A stretch of DNA of 64,000 nt from Sipunculus nudus (taxonomy: Eukaryota > Annelida > Sipuncula > Golfingiida > Sipunculidae), in NCBI GenBank assembly GCA_026874595.1, contig CM049322.1, forward strand, positions 42,148,340-42,212,339, read 5' to 3'. Positions 22,601 through 35,000 of this stretch are shown here, in pieces (within the stretch, counting starts at the first letter, position 1; each line of letters opens with the position of its first letter). Position numbers and translations under genes: made by a program. A model generated the notes under the pieces. The model searched no databases, was not told the origin of the DNA, and worked only from the letters and a program-made list of their open reading frames with translations.

Positions 22601-23900
22601 AGGGGACAGCCATATTAGCTGGATCAAGATAACAAATATTCTATGAAAGGATTTTTTTTGCTAATGCTGACTTTGTCGGAGGAAGATTAAACCATGGTTA
22701 TTAGGTTAGAGCGAAAGGTTTATAACCTTAATTGCATCTATTAGAAAGGTATGAATGATTCTACCGCTTCAGTTTTACACAATTTATTTTACCCAATATA
22801 ACCTTTTAATATTGGCGGAGGTGTGCGGTCTCCTTGTGGTTTCTAGTGATTTGCATGATTTGAACAAGCAAGAAATCTAGGGATTGGCAGTTAGCATTTA
22901 TATTCATTAGTTTCTTAGGCATAGTTTCCACGGGTTTTATCATAAGGAGAACATCTTTTTCATGTTTCTATGAAATTATTTTAAATACTAAAATTGATTG
23001 TGTATCCCCCTCCAATCCGACTTTAAGCCTATAAACATCCTATGAAGAAACATGTTTTATGAAATTATTTGGTTATCAAAACCGTTTGTCTATACCCTTC
23101 ATATCCTACAGTATGCCGGTAATCATCCTTGGAAAAAATAACATTTAAATCAACAGGTGCACGTTATAGACATTTAAAGTCTATATATAGACGTTAAAGA
23201 TAACGCTAATTTTGCTTTTATTCTTAGTTTTAAGTTGTTTTCTTGGTTATTTTCCATTGTTTCGTGACTTTTAAAGTGACTCCAGTCATAAAAAAATAAG
23301 TTCATCTTTTATCATCAGCCTAAAAAAAAAGAATAGACGAATTTTTATTGTAGAATGGATGTGAATTAGACGAGTGGGAGTGGTAAGCGAAACACTTTAT
23401 GGCGAATGGGTCTGTAGCAAAATGTATATACCATTTTATTCAAATTTTCTGAAAGCCCTTGAAATGTACTCCAATTAAATCAGAATTCATTTGGTATATT
23501 TTAAATGGACACGAAACCCCCCTACCACAAAGAGCCTGAACTATAGATATCTTTTTAATATTTCCATATTAACATATACTGTTCAAATTCTCTTTTACAC
23601 ATTAACTGAAACCGCTTGAATTTAGTTGGAAACAATGGTTTGGCCTCTTGTCACGGGATTTTATCATTATGACTTGATGTGATCGAAAAGAAATCTTTGC
23701 CTGATACGTATACTTTTTACCCCTATTAGATATTTAAACACAAAATAAGTTGTGGACTAAGTTTTCAAAGTTAATTAAAATCAAGTAAAAGACGCAAAAG
23801 AGATTTGAAAACTCAATATAATGTATCATTACAGGGTGTATATGAATGTGGAGCGTACTGTCAAGCTGATAAAGACAACCGTATATATAAATATAAATGG
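22600..23900. other. no gene recognised
   Basis: AT-rich, with no exon, repeat family or RNA gene that I can support. Confidence 0.5.
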
Positions 23901-23914
23901 GAAAGGAAATCTGG

Positions 23915-23985
23915 CGTAGCCAAGTGGTTGAGGCCGCCGACCGGAAATCGGAAGATCGATTCCCACCGTCAGTTAACTGACTATT
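23915..23985 (+). mobile_element. tRNA-like SINE head
   Basis: GGCGTAGCCAAGTGGTTGAG and then GATCGATTCCC, at tRNA-like A-box to B-box distance, with a possible stem CCGAC/ATCGG between. There is no convincing acceptor stem or variable arm, so a SINE or tRNA pseudogene is more likely than a functional tRNA. It is followed by (CT)n and (AT)n runs at 24000-24069. Confidence 0.5.
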
Positions 23986-23996
23986 CTCTATATACC

Positions 23997-23999
<3 letters not shown>

Positions 24000-24069
<70 letters not shown>
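24000..24069. repeat. (CT)n then (AT)n microsatellites
   Basis: Adjacent CT and AT dinucleotide runs at the tail of the tRNA-like element. The AT run abuts the end of the LTR-like element at 24076. Confidence 0.9.
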
Positions 24070-24072
<3 letters not shown>

Positions 24073-24075
24073 GTA

Positions 24076-24650
24076 AAAAGTAAAATAAAAGTAAAATAAA
24101 CAAAGTGCACAGAACCTGGATACCACCACTGTCATAGCGACAACAAGTCCTTTATAACTTACAACCCGGGTGAACATTTCACATAAATCTTCTCAAAGAA
24201 GTCCAGTTTATTCACAAAATCAATCCTCTGAAATCCGAAGTGAAGTTCTTGTTATAATCCCGAAGGCAAACTGAAGACTATTTAAGATCCGTCACAAATT
24301 TAAAAGAAAAGCTATAACTGCCGCAATTATAGGAAAAGGTCTACTGTTCTGTGCCCGCTGGAATATTCTCTCACCTCTCTCTCTTCTCTAAACACAGCCA
24401 CCATTTATAACCTTTACCTCAAGCCGAGAAACTTTCCATTTTTTGAACACTCCAAAGAACCTGACATGATACACAGTACACACGCGTTACAGGAAACATC
24501 TAGAACAATCTCGCTGTTTTTGTACATGTCAGGGTTCACACGTAGTCCGATCCGGCTCGGCCAGGCTATGCTGTCATGGCAAAGAGCTATGCGTGCTACA
24601 GGAACCAAATGTCAACAACACATGAAACATCCCTGCATATAGACATCTGT

Positions 24651-24654
<4 letters not shown>
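24076..24654 (-). mobile_element. solo-LTR-like element, copy 1
   Basis: On the minus strand it starts TGTTACAGATG and includes a TATA-like GTTATAAATGGTGGCTGTG. It aligns along most of its length with the plus-strand element at 46454-47271 (shared GGCTGTGTTTAGAG, CAGCGGG, TTGCCTT(C/T)GGGAT, GAACTTCACTTC, GGTATCCAG). Both copies lack internal gag/pol sequence and lie against (AT)n runs. A Gypsy-like solo LTR is my best guess. Confidence 0.55.

Positions 24655-24720
<66 letters not shown>
24654..24720. repeat. (AT)n microsatellite
   Basis: Long AT run abutting the LTR-like element. Confidence 0.95.
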
Positions 24721-24723
<3 letters not shown>

Positions 24724-24814
24724 TCCCTATAGAAGTAAATATGCAAGAGGCGTTGGTTTTATTGGCAATTGGTTAACTATTTAATAAGCATGTGGCACGT
24801 GTTCGTCCTGTTTA

Positions 24815-26075
24815 ATGATAGGAAGTAAAATGGATGTCCCTCTAAGTTTTATCTTACAGCAGGAAGATTCTTGCCTAATTCTTGCGCGGAAGGTGATACA
24901 GTCTAAAGCTGTACACATGCTCCAGAAAGCTGGAGCAAATCTGAATGTAATGACCAGCTGGAATCAGGCAGGCCGTTCCGAAAGCATGTCGATCCTCCAT
25001 ACAGCATGCATTATTAGTTTTGTGCTTTCTTTCCTTTTTCTGTTACGTGAAAGAATAATTCTGAACAACATCACCGCGAGTGGAGAAACAGTCTTCCATT
25101 AAACTGTTTAGCGTTACCCGGAAAGCCTGGTACCACTGATTCTAATCTGCAATGGGTTTGAAGTCAACATTTTGACAGTACCAGGGTCAAGCTTATTAGA
25201 AACCTCGAGGAAACATGCGCTTTTCTCAAACTTATGGATACTTTTGGAGGCAGCTTGGTATGATACAAGAGGAATCAAGCAAGCATTATTGATTACAACA
25301 GTCGCACAGTGTCGACTGAAGAAATTATAGCAACTGAAAACCATCAAATCGATAGCAGCTTGAATAGGAACACATCTGAGGAGAACTCATCGGATATAGC
25401 CATTGAACTTGAGGGAATGCTTAAAACCTATTGTGTGAAAGTATTTCAGATTAAAGACGATAACAGTCAAATACGATTCCGAATACAAACCACCGTCGAT
25501 TTTCACCTTGAAACTATTTTTCGAAAGCAGTAATTCGGATACCTCAGATTATGAGTGGTGTCATGAGGAAGAGAGTGATTCAACGGATGAGGACGAGTTT
25601 CGACTCACTGAATACGAAGATGCACCACTTTCTGCAGAAGAGAATGAAATACCGGATATTGTTCAGAATAAGAACAAATTTTACAAAATGCATGTAATAG
25701 ATAGTCCAGGCGAGGATGGAGATGATGAATCAAATCGTCCAGAAGCAGAGCTCCGAAATGAAGAAGAGGAAAAACAAGCTCTTCTGCAGAAAAATGAAGT
25801 CATCAAAACCAAATTTCAAATAAAAGCAGATTACCTTCGCGGATACAAATATTTGCGTGAACAACTATATGAAGTCCGCACTTTGGAGGGTCTGTTCCGA
25901 AGGTCAGTCAGGAAAGACTTCACCAACAGCATCTGACGGATTAAGCATTGTGGAACCTTTGAAGAAACTTAAACTGCCAAGGAGATTTGATGATTTTATT
26001 TTATTCAGATACATGCTTTTTATGACAGATCTGCATATCAAATACAAGGGACAAAAGCTGATCTTAATTGACTAG
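24815..26075 (+). pseudogene. decayed coding remnant with ankyrin-like and acidic regions
   Basis: Several plus-strand frames joined by shifts or stops. The first (24815-25102) has AVHMLQKAGANLN and SILHTACI and ends in GETVFH, and the next frame continues LVPLILICNGFEVNIL; together these look like degraded ankyrin repeats. A later frame (25508-25936) is very acidic, with SDTSDYEW and EEESDSTDEDEF, then a basic/coiled segment KADYLRGYKYLREQLYEV. I do not recognise the parent protein. It could be a decayed retrocopy or fragments of an exon-rich gene. Confidence 0.4.
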
Positions 26076-26539
26076 AACTAAATCTTCTAGACTGGTAATG
26101 CATGAAGGTTCTTCCTCACTTTATAAATATAATAAATGTTCTAAAAGAACATGAACAGAATACAGCATTCTCCTTCTTATATGGAATTTTGGATGTCCGC
26201 GTTGAATATATCGGTATAGAAAGCAACATTTCACACTTGGTCATAAGTACGGGCTTTCTCGTTCAAACCTTAAGAAGAAAGTAATATATCTCATATGGAG
26301 GATACATATATGTAAGACTCATGGTCAGGAATAGTTTGATTAAAGAGATAAGGCAATAAAATGAAGTGCTCAGTCATCCCTGGACTTCATAAGAAGACGC
26401 CAGAGTGTGACCAAGGCAAACATCAAGTGCACATGAACGTATTTAATATACAGTTAAACCTCGCCTAACGACCAGCTCGGTAAAGCTACCACCTGAAAAA
26501 TAAGAAACACTTTTTTTACCGTCTCAGTCTTTTTTGTCC

Positions 26540-27080
26540 CCTGCTTTGCGTCAGGTTTGGGATTGGTTTTGTAGTGTCTGGTTGGAATTGGTTTTGGAGT
26601 GTCTGGCTTCTGTTTGTCTGACTGTCCGTCTGTCAGGTTGTTTTTGTTTCCTTGCGATAACTTTCTAAATATTATCCTATTTCGTTCAAATTTTGGTCAC
26701 TGATTGCTCTCATGGTTACCTTGCTTGGGATTGGTTTTGGAGTGTCTGGCTTCTGTTTGTCTGTCTGTCACTCTGTCTTTCCGTCCGTCAGGTTTTTGTT
26801 TCCGTGCGATAACTTTCCTAAATATTATCCTATTTCATTCAAATTTTGATCAGTAATTGCTCTCATGCTTATCTTGGTTGAGATTGGTTTATGGAGTGTC
26901 TTGCTTCTGTCTGTCTGTCTGTCTGTCCGTCAGGTTTTTGTTTTCAGGTGATAACTTTCCTAAAAATCATCCGATTTTATTCATATTTTGGCCAGTGATT
27001 GCTATCATGCATACCTTGGTTGGGATTGGTTTTGGCTGGCTTTTGTCTGTCTGTCTCTCTGTCTCTGTCTGTCCGTCCGT
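26540..27080. repeat. minisatellite of about 140-150 bp units (about 4 copies)
   Basis: Recurring blocks GGGATTGGTTTTGGAGTGTC, CTGTCTGTCCGTC-rich runs, GATAACTTTC and TTCAAATTTTGGTCA(C/G)TGATT recur at about 26654, 26805 and 26947 with spacing 151 and 142 bp. Units have diverged. Inner CTGT runs make Cys/Leu/Ser-rich spurious frames. Confidence 0.85.
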
Positions 27081-27179
27081 TTTCAAGCATAAAAACATCC
27101 CAAAGCGGGCGACATTAATACCACGAATTTGCTTGTTTTTTTTTTTTTGCTTTTTAATACTTATTTTAGACGACTAAAT

Positions 27180-27918
27180 CGTAAATACGACCACTTCATC
27201 GAGGTCCCGTTGTCGGATGTACTCGAGATTTCTTTGCATACGTATAAATGGAAATGTATGGCGAATAGTAATCTTGGACAGCAGTAACGATTCCAAAATG
27301 GTACTGGTTCCCGGGATTAATTATAATTAGATCTTGACTGAAAGTATCCGAGACTTGTTAATATATGTTTCATAATTTGACGAAGCTTATGTATCAGGTG
27401 CACATATTATACATATATGCGCATAATATTAATATTAATATTATGTTAATATATCTATGGACAAAGATGCTTATGGTTATTTAGATATACTTGGGTTTAT
27501 ATCTGAATCATATGTTCCTAATGTTCCCATACAATGAAATGTTTACAATTCGTAAAATTAAGATTTCTTTTTAAAGATGAACATTTAAAAGCACATATTT
27601 CCAATTATGTTAATTTTGCTATGACATTTTTGCTATGACATAGATATTTTCAAAATATATCTGCTCTTTTCAATGTGAAAATCTAAATACAATAAGATTA
27701 TTCATGAATTGCAAAACGAATTTGAGCTAGTACACTGTTTGTTCAGCAGATGTGTTTTAAGGAAATGCACGGCGGCACATGGTGATGGCGTTAATATATA
27801 ATTATCCAATGTATGTGTCCGGCAGGTATACATGCGGGTGCATATAACCTCTGTTGCCTCATATTCACATCCCTCTCTCTGTTATATGGTCATAAAAAAA
27901 ACAAACAGAGTCAAAGTA

Positions 27919-27964
<46 letters not shown>

Positions 27965-29170
27965 TTCAACCATAAAACCAAAGCTTAGGTTACATTTCTT
28001 ATGTATTTTTTAGCTAACTGTGAACTTTTTCTGTATAAACTTGTTTGCAATTTGATATTTTGGGATTTTTTAATTAGTAGACTTCCATTACGAATGTATA
28101 GTGATAGAGCTTTATCCGGGTAACTTCATCCAAAATTTGGAAAAGAAAATATCATGCAAAGCACCGACTTAAGGGTTATCAAGACCAAATTCCTTTTGAC
28201 TGAATGTTTGCCACCTTAAAAAGGGTTTCATGGTGCAGGTCAAACTTACGATTGAGTATATTGATAAGTGGTTATCATAGTTATTCCATTCGTCGCCATT
28301 CTTAAGTATATTAGTCGGGTCTTTGTGATGTAAATTATCTTTTGTTATAGATTTTACATTTCGGTTACCTTTGAATAATAAGTGTGGTTCCAAATAGTAT
28401 TTACTGTTAAAATTTATAATGTTAATGTCTTTACCTAATCCTTCAATCAACCGTTTTGCTATCACTGTTTAGCATGACAAAGTCTCTGCAAAAACAACAT
28501 TTTCTGCAGTATGTACAAGTCATTCATCTTTTATCTACCACGGTCATACTATTGTTACATTATTTGTTTCTTAATTCTTGCTATACTATTTACCATTATC
28601 CCAGATGTCCCAACTTATTCAAAATTGTTCTTATCTTGTGTATAAAATCGCCTTGGGCAATGAGTGTTAAAATAAAGTGTTTAAAATTGAAATCATGAGG
28701 CCTTTACAACGTTAATTTTAATGACGACACCTAAATTCAGTCTACTTAATGATGCGATTAGGTTCAATATTCCAGTTTTGTCCAGTATAGGTGTATTCTA
28801 AAAGCTTATATGTAACCCCTTCGTGAATCACCCCTAATATCTTAATTTTAAAACTAAGGGAAATCCTGCAATTATTATGATCAGTATTATTTTCATTAAT
28901 ACACGTGGTATTTATATGAATCCTGAATTACTTCAATAGCGTTTTATTCTCTGACTGTTCATTTAAAAAAAGCAGCAATAACATCTGCCTATTCACTTAG
29001 TTGTACCTAATAGGTAGTTATAAACAATGACATTTTGTTATTCTCTCTTATTTAACATGAAGCATCCTTGACGAACAACCACTCTTTTCAGAGGGATCAT
29101 GACCTTAATTTACCAAAGTTCGACAAACAGCGTTCAGTGTCTTGCAATATATGAAATCTGACCTAAAATT
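27180..29170. other. no gene recognised, one (AT)n at 27921-27957
   Basis: AT-rich. A 98-residue minus frame at 28169-28465 and an 80-residue plus frame at 28456-28698 have no recognisable motif. I could not confirm a LINE origin for them. Confidence 0.45.
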
Positions 29171-29290
29171 ATTTTTTAAACGACTAATGCTTTAGAAAAG
29201 TAAAAAGTCCGTGGAATATTCTAGCGAAATTCGAACTCCTCTGATGTTAGTACATTTGGTGTACCGAGTTACTTCCTCAGTCATACGTAT
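29170..29290 (-). mobile_element. tRNA-like SINE candidate
   Basis: On the minus strand, TGACTGAGGAAGTAACTCGG is followed about 30 bp later by GAGTTCGAATTTC, resembling A and B boxes. Weak evidence. Confidence 0.35.
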
Positions 29291-30179
29291 ATCTTGGAAC
29301 CCCTTCCGCCTTTTTTGAGGTGTGAACTTAATATCTCGCTTTTTGTTTCAGCTGGATCTCCTTTACTACTGCATGCTTTATTTTTTAAATGTTAAGAGTT
29401 GTTTTCAGTTGTCGTGTCTTAATTTTTTTTATTTACTTTGATTTGCCTGATTTTTTGTTAGCTTCCTGTTTATTTCCCCTGTTCATTGGAGTGTCTATCA
29501 GCCACGTTTGTAAATTGCGTGTCACTCTTCTTTGTGCCGGAATGTGAGAGAGATGTCAACTGGCTCCCGCATTTGATGCACAGGCGTTTGTCCGCGCTGG
29601 CCGGTATTTCCCCATTTCTTCTTCAGGATGGTTTGGGGCGGCAGTTTGGAAATTGATGTTCAATTTAAAGCGGCCTAATCACCTATCTGACCTTTTTAAA
29701 TTAAAGGGGAATCCGTTGGAGCTTTTATAAAATATAACGTGGATATCACTGCATACAGGCTGCTTGTTTTGTTTGTATCAATGTGCTTATAATATGTGGG
29801 GGCCGCCGAAATAAAACATATTCAACTAAGGTAGCTAGTGGCAAGTCGGATAAGCCAGAGCTTTGCAAATGGCGTTTTGCAATAAGTGACCTTTTTATCT
29901 CCACATATATGCAACCTACCACCTTAGCTTACACGTTTTTCCCCTTTTGTGAATATCGGTGTCTTTACAAACATGTTGTTGAAAAATAAGTTCATACATC
30001 TTTCACGGTAGCGTTATAAGAATTTTTTAATAAACAGAATTACCGCAAGGTCATTAATATAAATATATATATATACACAGGCAAAGCTAGAAACCACGTG
30101 AATTCTTTTTCAAAAGGCAGTTGAATGGGCTGCTATATACACCCTATTTCATCGATTGCCTTCTTATTTTTTTTTCAGA

Positions 30180-30475
30180 TTTATTGGTGGAGGTTACCGC
30201 CTTTACTGTTTAATGCCTGCTTAACTAAGTAGTATGTAATTCGCAGAATTTCATTCGATTCCGGCATCAGGGGCTTACACGAGGTCATCTTGGCGTCAAT
30301 CAGACTCGGTATACCACTCTTGCTGGTCCGGGGTATGTGTCTGAGAAACCCCCGAAGGTTGCACTCGTTTGAGGATAAAACATGACTGTCGGGCTCCGTC
30401 TCCACAATGCCTTTAAGAACCTTGAGAATCGAACTCCCGGTTTTGAGTCCTGCGCTTTACCCCTGGTGCACGGAA
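30180..30475 (-). mobile_element. SINE with tRNA-like head, copy 1
   Basis: The minus strand begins with a tRNA-like head (CACCAGGGGTAAAGCGCAGG, then GGGAGTTCGATTCTC) followed by a body containing CAAACGAGTGCAACC and AGCAAGAGTGGTATACCGAG. The body aligns with the element at 49300-49545 (CAAACGACTGCCCC, GCAACAGTGGTACATCGAGA). Two members with the same head-body order support a SINE family. Confidence 0.6.
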
Positions 30476-30619
30476 TTGTCTTCCTCTGATCCTTTTTGGT
30501 TGGATATTATATATCAATCTTTATTTCATTCTATATTGTTAATTTGATATAGCCCTTTTTCCATATAGCCCTAGAATTTATTTTCCTGTTGGAAAGTGCG
30601 TCATCCATCTTTCTTTTTT

Positions 30620-31969
30620 TTCAATTTAAACTCCTATACATTGATATACTTATTACGAGCAAATAACAGTGTTTCAATGTCAGGTTATGGAAATACATGT
30701 TGGTTGTAAGGTAAAGATTAGTATGTTTTAATTTCAATATACTTCTTGAAAAAAAAACCCATCATATCTGTAGAAGCCCAAAGACTATGAGAGATATACA
30801 TCGGATTGCCCGCTAAATGCTATATACGATTCATGTGTTACCTCATTTTGGCCCATAGATGGACATAGAATCCTGCAACTCTGGTCCTTGGGCCAAACCC
30901 AAAGCTATTCGCGTAAGCACGTCTGTCATGCAACGGCTGAATGGTTGACGGGAGATACCGGACTTGAAGTTACCAATACTTCATAATTCATGTAACATAT
31001 TTAAAAAAAAAAACAGCAAACAACCCCTTAATGTATTAAAGATAATGCTCAGAAGCAGTTCTTCCCTGGGCGTCAACATCATTGCATCTAGCATTGTATA
31101 TAAGTTAGGTTGGGTTTGTCCCTTATCGCGGAAATTGAAAACTAGTCTATTATGGCCTAAATAAGAAATACCGTATCCGTCTTCTGTTGGACTTGTAAAT
31201 TAATTATACTCAAGGCTTGACGCCATAAGTCACACCCGTCGATCAGAAAAAAAAATTGTTGTTTAGATGCATACGGATGGATTTAAATGATTCCATGCAA
31301 ACAATATAAAATGGATGATTTTATATTATAATTTTTATTAAATTTTATTGCATTATTTAGCGTACATAGTGGTTATCCTCGCACATTCGCATCGCATATC
31401 ATTTGACCCTACCCAAGGGGGAAGGGGCTAATTTCATATTGTGGGGGAAAACCACTTCCATCCCCATATCCCCCACACCCTACTCCCCTCTCTTGTACAC
31501 AGAATCCTTTGCAGCAAGGTTTTATTTAAGAACCCTCTACTTTTTTGTTAGAGTAACATTGTCAGCGGTGTTATCAGAAAAGAGTCCTAACCGGGGGAGG
31601 GGTGGTGGGGTTAGGGACAAGTATTTTCAAGGAAGAGATATTGGCGGATAGCCAAAGGCCGAGGGGGTAGGGAGTGGACAGGGTTTTCCCCTCAGGCGGT
31701 GTGTAATGGTTTCGACGGTTTTCATTTAAAAAAAATGAAACAATTTTGGCACAAAATATCAGGGAGATATCATCAGAAACAAGAATTACAATTAGTAGAA
31801 AAGCTGCTGGTATTGCTAACAGTGTATTCATAAGAACAGGTATATATTAATCATGCGTATGATTAAGTTGTTAAGAAATAAACTCAAAAAGTGATAAATT
31901 TCCTCCAAACTTTAACAAATGTTTCTCCGAAGGTCATATGTCCTTCTTTAATGAAATATGTGAACTCAT
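30620..31969. repeat. downstream flank of MDR gene B, duplicated from 4490-6005
   Basis: Aligns with the gene A 3' flank through several hundred bases, up to the terminal exon. The start near 30620 marks one edge of the segmental duplication. Confidence 0.65.
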
Positions 31970-32074
31970 TTAAAATTTAATGACCGTCCGTCCCAGTCGT
32001 TTGCCTCCCGCGAGGTCACTCAGTACTGCGGGAACCTCCGTTAAGGTCACGTGGGTGATAGGTGGGGCCCTCAA
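31970..32074 (-). CDS. MDR gene B exon 10 (terminal)
   Basis: 105 bp including TAA. Encodes LRAPPITHVTLTEVPAVLSD then LAGGKRLGRTVIKF. Open and aligned with gene A exon 10 without gaps. Confidence 0.9.
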   Translation of the reverse strand: MRAPPITHVTLTEVPAVLSDLAGGKRLGRTVIKF

Positions 32075-35000
32075 CTAGAATGAATGCAAATTAAATTGTG
32101 AACCAGAGTATAATTTACATGCTTAAAGAGTATAATGAAGCAAATTTATCATAGCATGCGGATATTATATATATTTAATATAATATATGATATAATTTAA
32201 AAATAATATACAATGTATAATAAAGTATGATAATGTAGGATTAATGTTGTATTATATAGTATAACGTTACAAAATTTAGTTAATATATTGTATATCATTT
32301 TGAATTTTGTTTTGATTGGACGCTAAAGATCTGAGTGTTAACTTAATTGAGCGAGTAACAACTATTATAATTGTATAAAAACTACACAAACAAATATAGT
32401 GTAATATTATTTTAAAACAAATTTATAAAAAATTTAAAAAATATAAAATAAATTAAAATATATGGTACGATACACTCTAGATGTTTATAAATAATATATT
32501 GCAATGTTGATACTGTAAAAAGTATTCGTCAAAAGATAAAGAATACAAACCATTGAATCTGCAAAAAAATACCAATATAGCGTACACTTGAATGTTGGTA
32601 AAGAATTAGCGTTTAACAAATTATGCACATCGAATATGCCTCAAACTGGCTTTTAGCAATATAAGTTTTCACATTAGAAATTAAGGTAATATAATAAACC
32701 ACCTTGCCCTCAGCGACGAGTCTCGTTACTTCTCTCAAATCGTCTCGGTTACCCGCTAGAGACCCCTCGATAGTGATACATCTGAGAGTGAGGTATGGAC
32801 ACTCCGCGACCAGCTGACCTCCGTGACCCCCCACTGGGACCATCTTAGCACCCTAATAATATATAAGGTGACTCGTACAGGACATACAGAAATTTATTTT
32901 TATCTCGTTCCCACGCGATAGTATCAAACTAGATATAAAATATAGATAGACAATACAGTAAGACCTATATTTTTTAATCCTTAAGGTATGTTTCTGTACA
33001 CTGGATTAAGATTATGGTCAATTGTTTGCATGCATATCGAGCGACTCGTACAGGACATACAGAAATTTATTTTTATCTCGTTCCCACGCGATAGTATCAA
33101 ACTAGATATAAAATATAGATAGACAATACAGTAAGACCTATATTTTTAATCCTTAAGGTATGTTTCTGTACACTGGATTAAGATTATGGTCAATTGTTTG
33201 CATGCATATCGAGCGGGCTTAATACGCTGACCAGAAATGGTGCAACAGCGACTCATACAGTACTCATGGGCCATTTTTTTTTCAGAGAATGTGTGAGAGG
33301 CTAAGGGGGGTAGTTCAGATAAAATGAAATATTATTGTGGAAACACCTGAGGGGAAAATTGATCAGTTTTCTCGTAAAAAGGTTTATTCCCTGAAAGAGG
33401 GTAAAAAGTTGGCACACTACATCTCCTAAAAAAGTGACACGCCCACGCCTATAATGAAGTGTCATGGCTGACACCTTTTGGTGTAAGCTTCTCCCTTGAG
33501 AGACAACATAAACCGACATATTGTTTACTCTGTTCAGTATACCCTAGACTATATAACCCGAACCTTTAACCCTGACCCTAAAAAATTAAAATATTTCAAT
33601 TGAAGATAAAATACAAACCAGTGTATAAGTTTATCTTATATGTTTAATACACAAGGGTTTATTTCACCTGTAGCCTAATAATGGGGACCGTACATGATAA
33701 AACAAATTTATTTTTATTTCATATTGATGCCAAAGTTTGCTTTTATTGTATCAAATTGAAGCTTGGGACCTTGTCTACAAGTTCAGTCCAAGTGGACAAT
33801 GATCTGCCCGCTAGGGGGCGCTTGGGGCCATCATAAAGCTGAACCTTCGTTGATGATCAGCATGGCAATGTTAATCGGAATAGGGGCATACATGACATAC
33901 ATGGTGCACCGAATTAACATGATATACATTGATATATGTCATATACTTATTAAAATAAGATATAATGTATAATATAATGAAGTTTATATAAAAAATATCT
34001 AAGGAAATTAAAATAAATCTTATAAAATCAAGTATAATATGATATAATAAAATATACTGAATATGATATTATATATGAATCAATATCTCCGAGAACGATT
34101 TGCTTTTGACTAGAAAATCACGCGAAATCACCTAAATATAATTTAGTAACATGATTTAATTAAATAAATGAGCTCAGCAGAACAAGAACTTCATAAAAAT
34201 TGTGACGTGCATCCATTTTCTTTAACTGACAGTCGACAATCGACCAAACAATTGAATCTGTTCTTTAAATACACTGTTTATTTATATGAATAATGAAAGA
34301 ACATGCAGTAAAACATAATAGACCCAGCTGATTTGTTGAAAATATTTACTAAGTCTGCTCAGCTCCGAGAGTTCTCTGGATTTTAATGAACAACTCGCTC
34401 ATACCAGAAATGAATGAGAGTCTTTGCAAACAATAGGTCTGTCCGGTTCTATCGACTTGGGATTAAATAAAACCATATCTTTGATGATCAGCTTGTAGAA
34501 AGTTATCAAAAACAGCAAGTGATTGTGAATTTGGATTCACATCATATGGAAAACTTCAGTTCACTGTGCGGCCTTGGCAAAAAGCGACTACAACTTTGAC
34601 CGGCCTGACTGTGGCGCTGCAACCCTGAACGCTGGAGAAATTATCAGGTCATCAACAAAAGGTAGATCATTTTTAGAAGAGCATAATGAACCATATGCCC
34701 CATGTTACTTCGAAATTTAGATTCTTTGGTAAAAGTACAGTCGTGCTTCATTATCATCATAATGGTCAGTAGAACAAGGTGTAATTTTCATACAAGGATC
34801 TAGCCGAAATTTCAAGTAGTTCATAAAGCTTGAGTTTGTAAAATAAAGTACAAATCCACTAAATAATGAAACGTATACTGTATGTTACCTTCCACGTTAT
34901 ATATTTTGCGTCCCTTTAAAAGTTTAGGATATATGATGTGTTACATTAAACGGTCTGCCGGGAAATACAACACCAAAGTTAAAATCTTTAAACTGACAAA

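Noticed and set aside
23915..23985. Functional tRNA gene
   Set aside because: A- and B-box-like words are present but I cannot fold a proper acceptor stem or anticodon loop; a SINE head is likelier.
23734..24177. 147-residue minus-strand frame
   Set aside because: Spans AT and CT dinucleotide runs and a tRNA-like repeat; no conserved motif.
28169..28698. Possible LINE tail or small gene
   Set aside because: Frames have no recognisable LINE C-terminal or zinc-knuckle motif, so I did not assign them.
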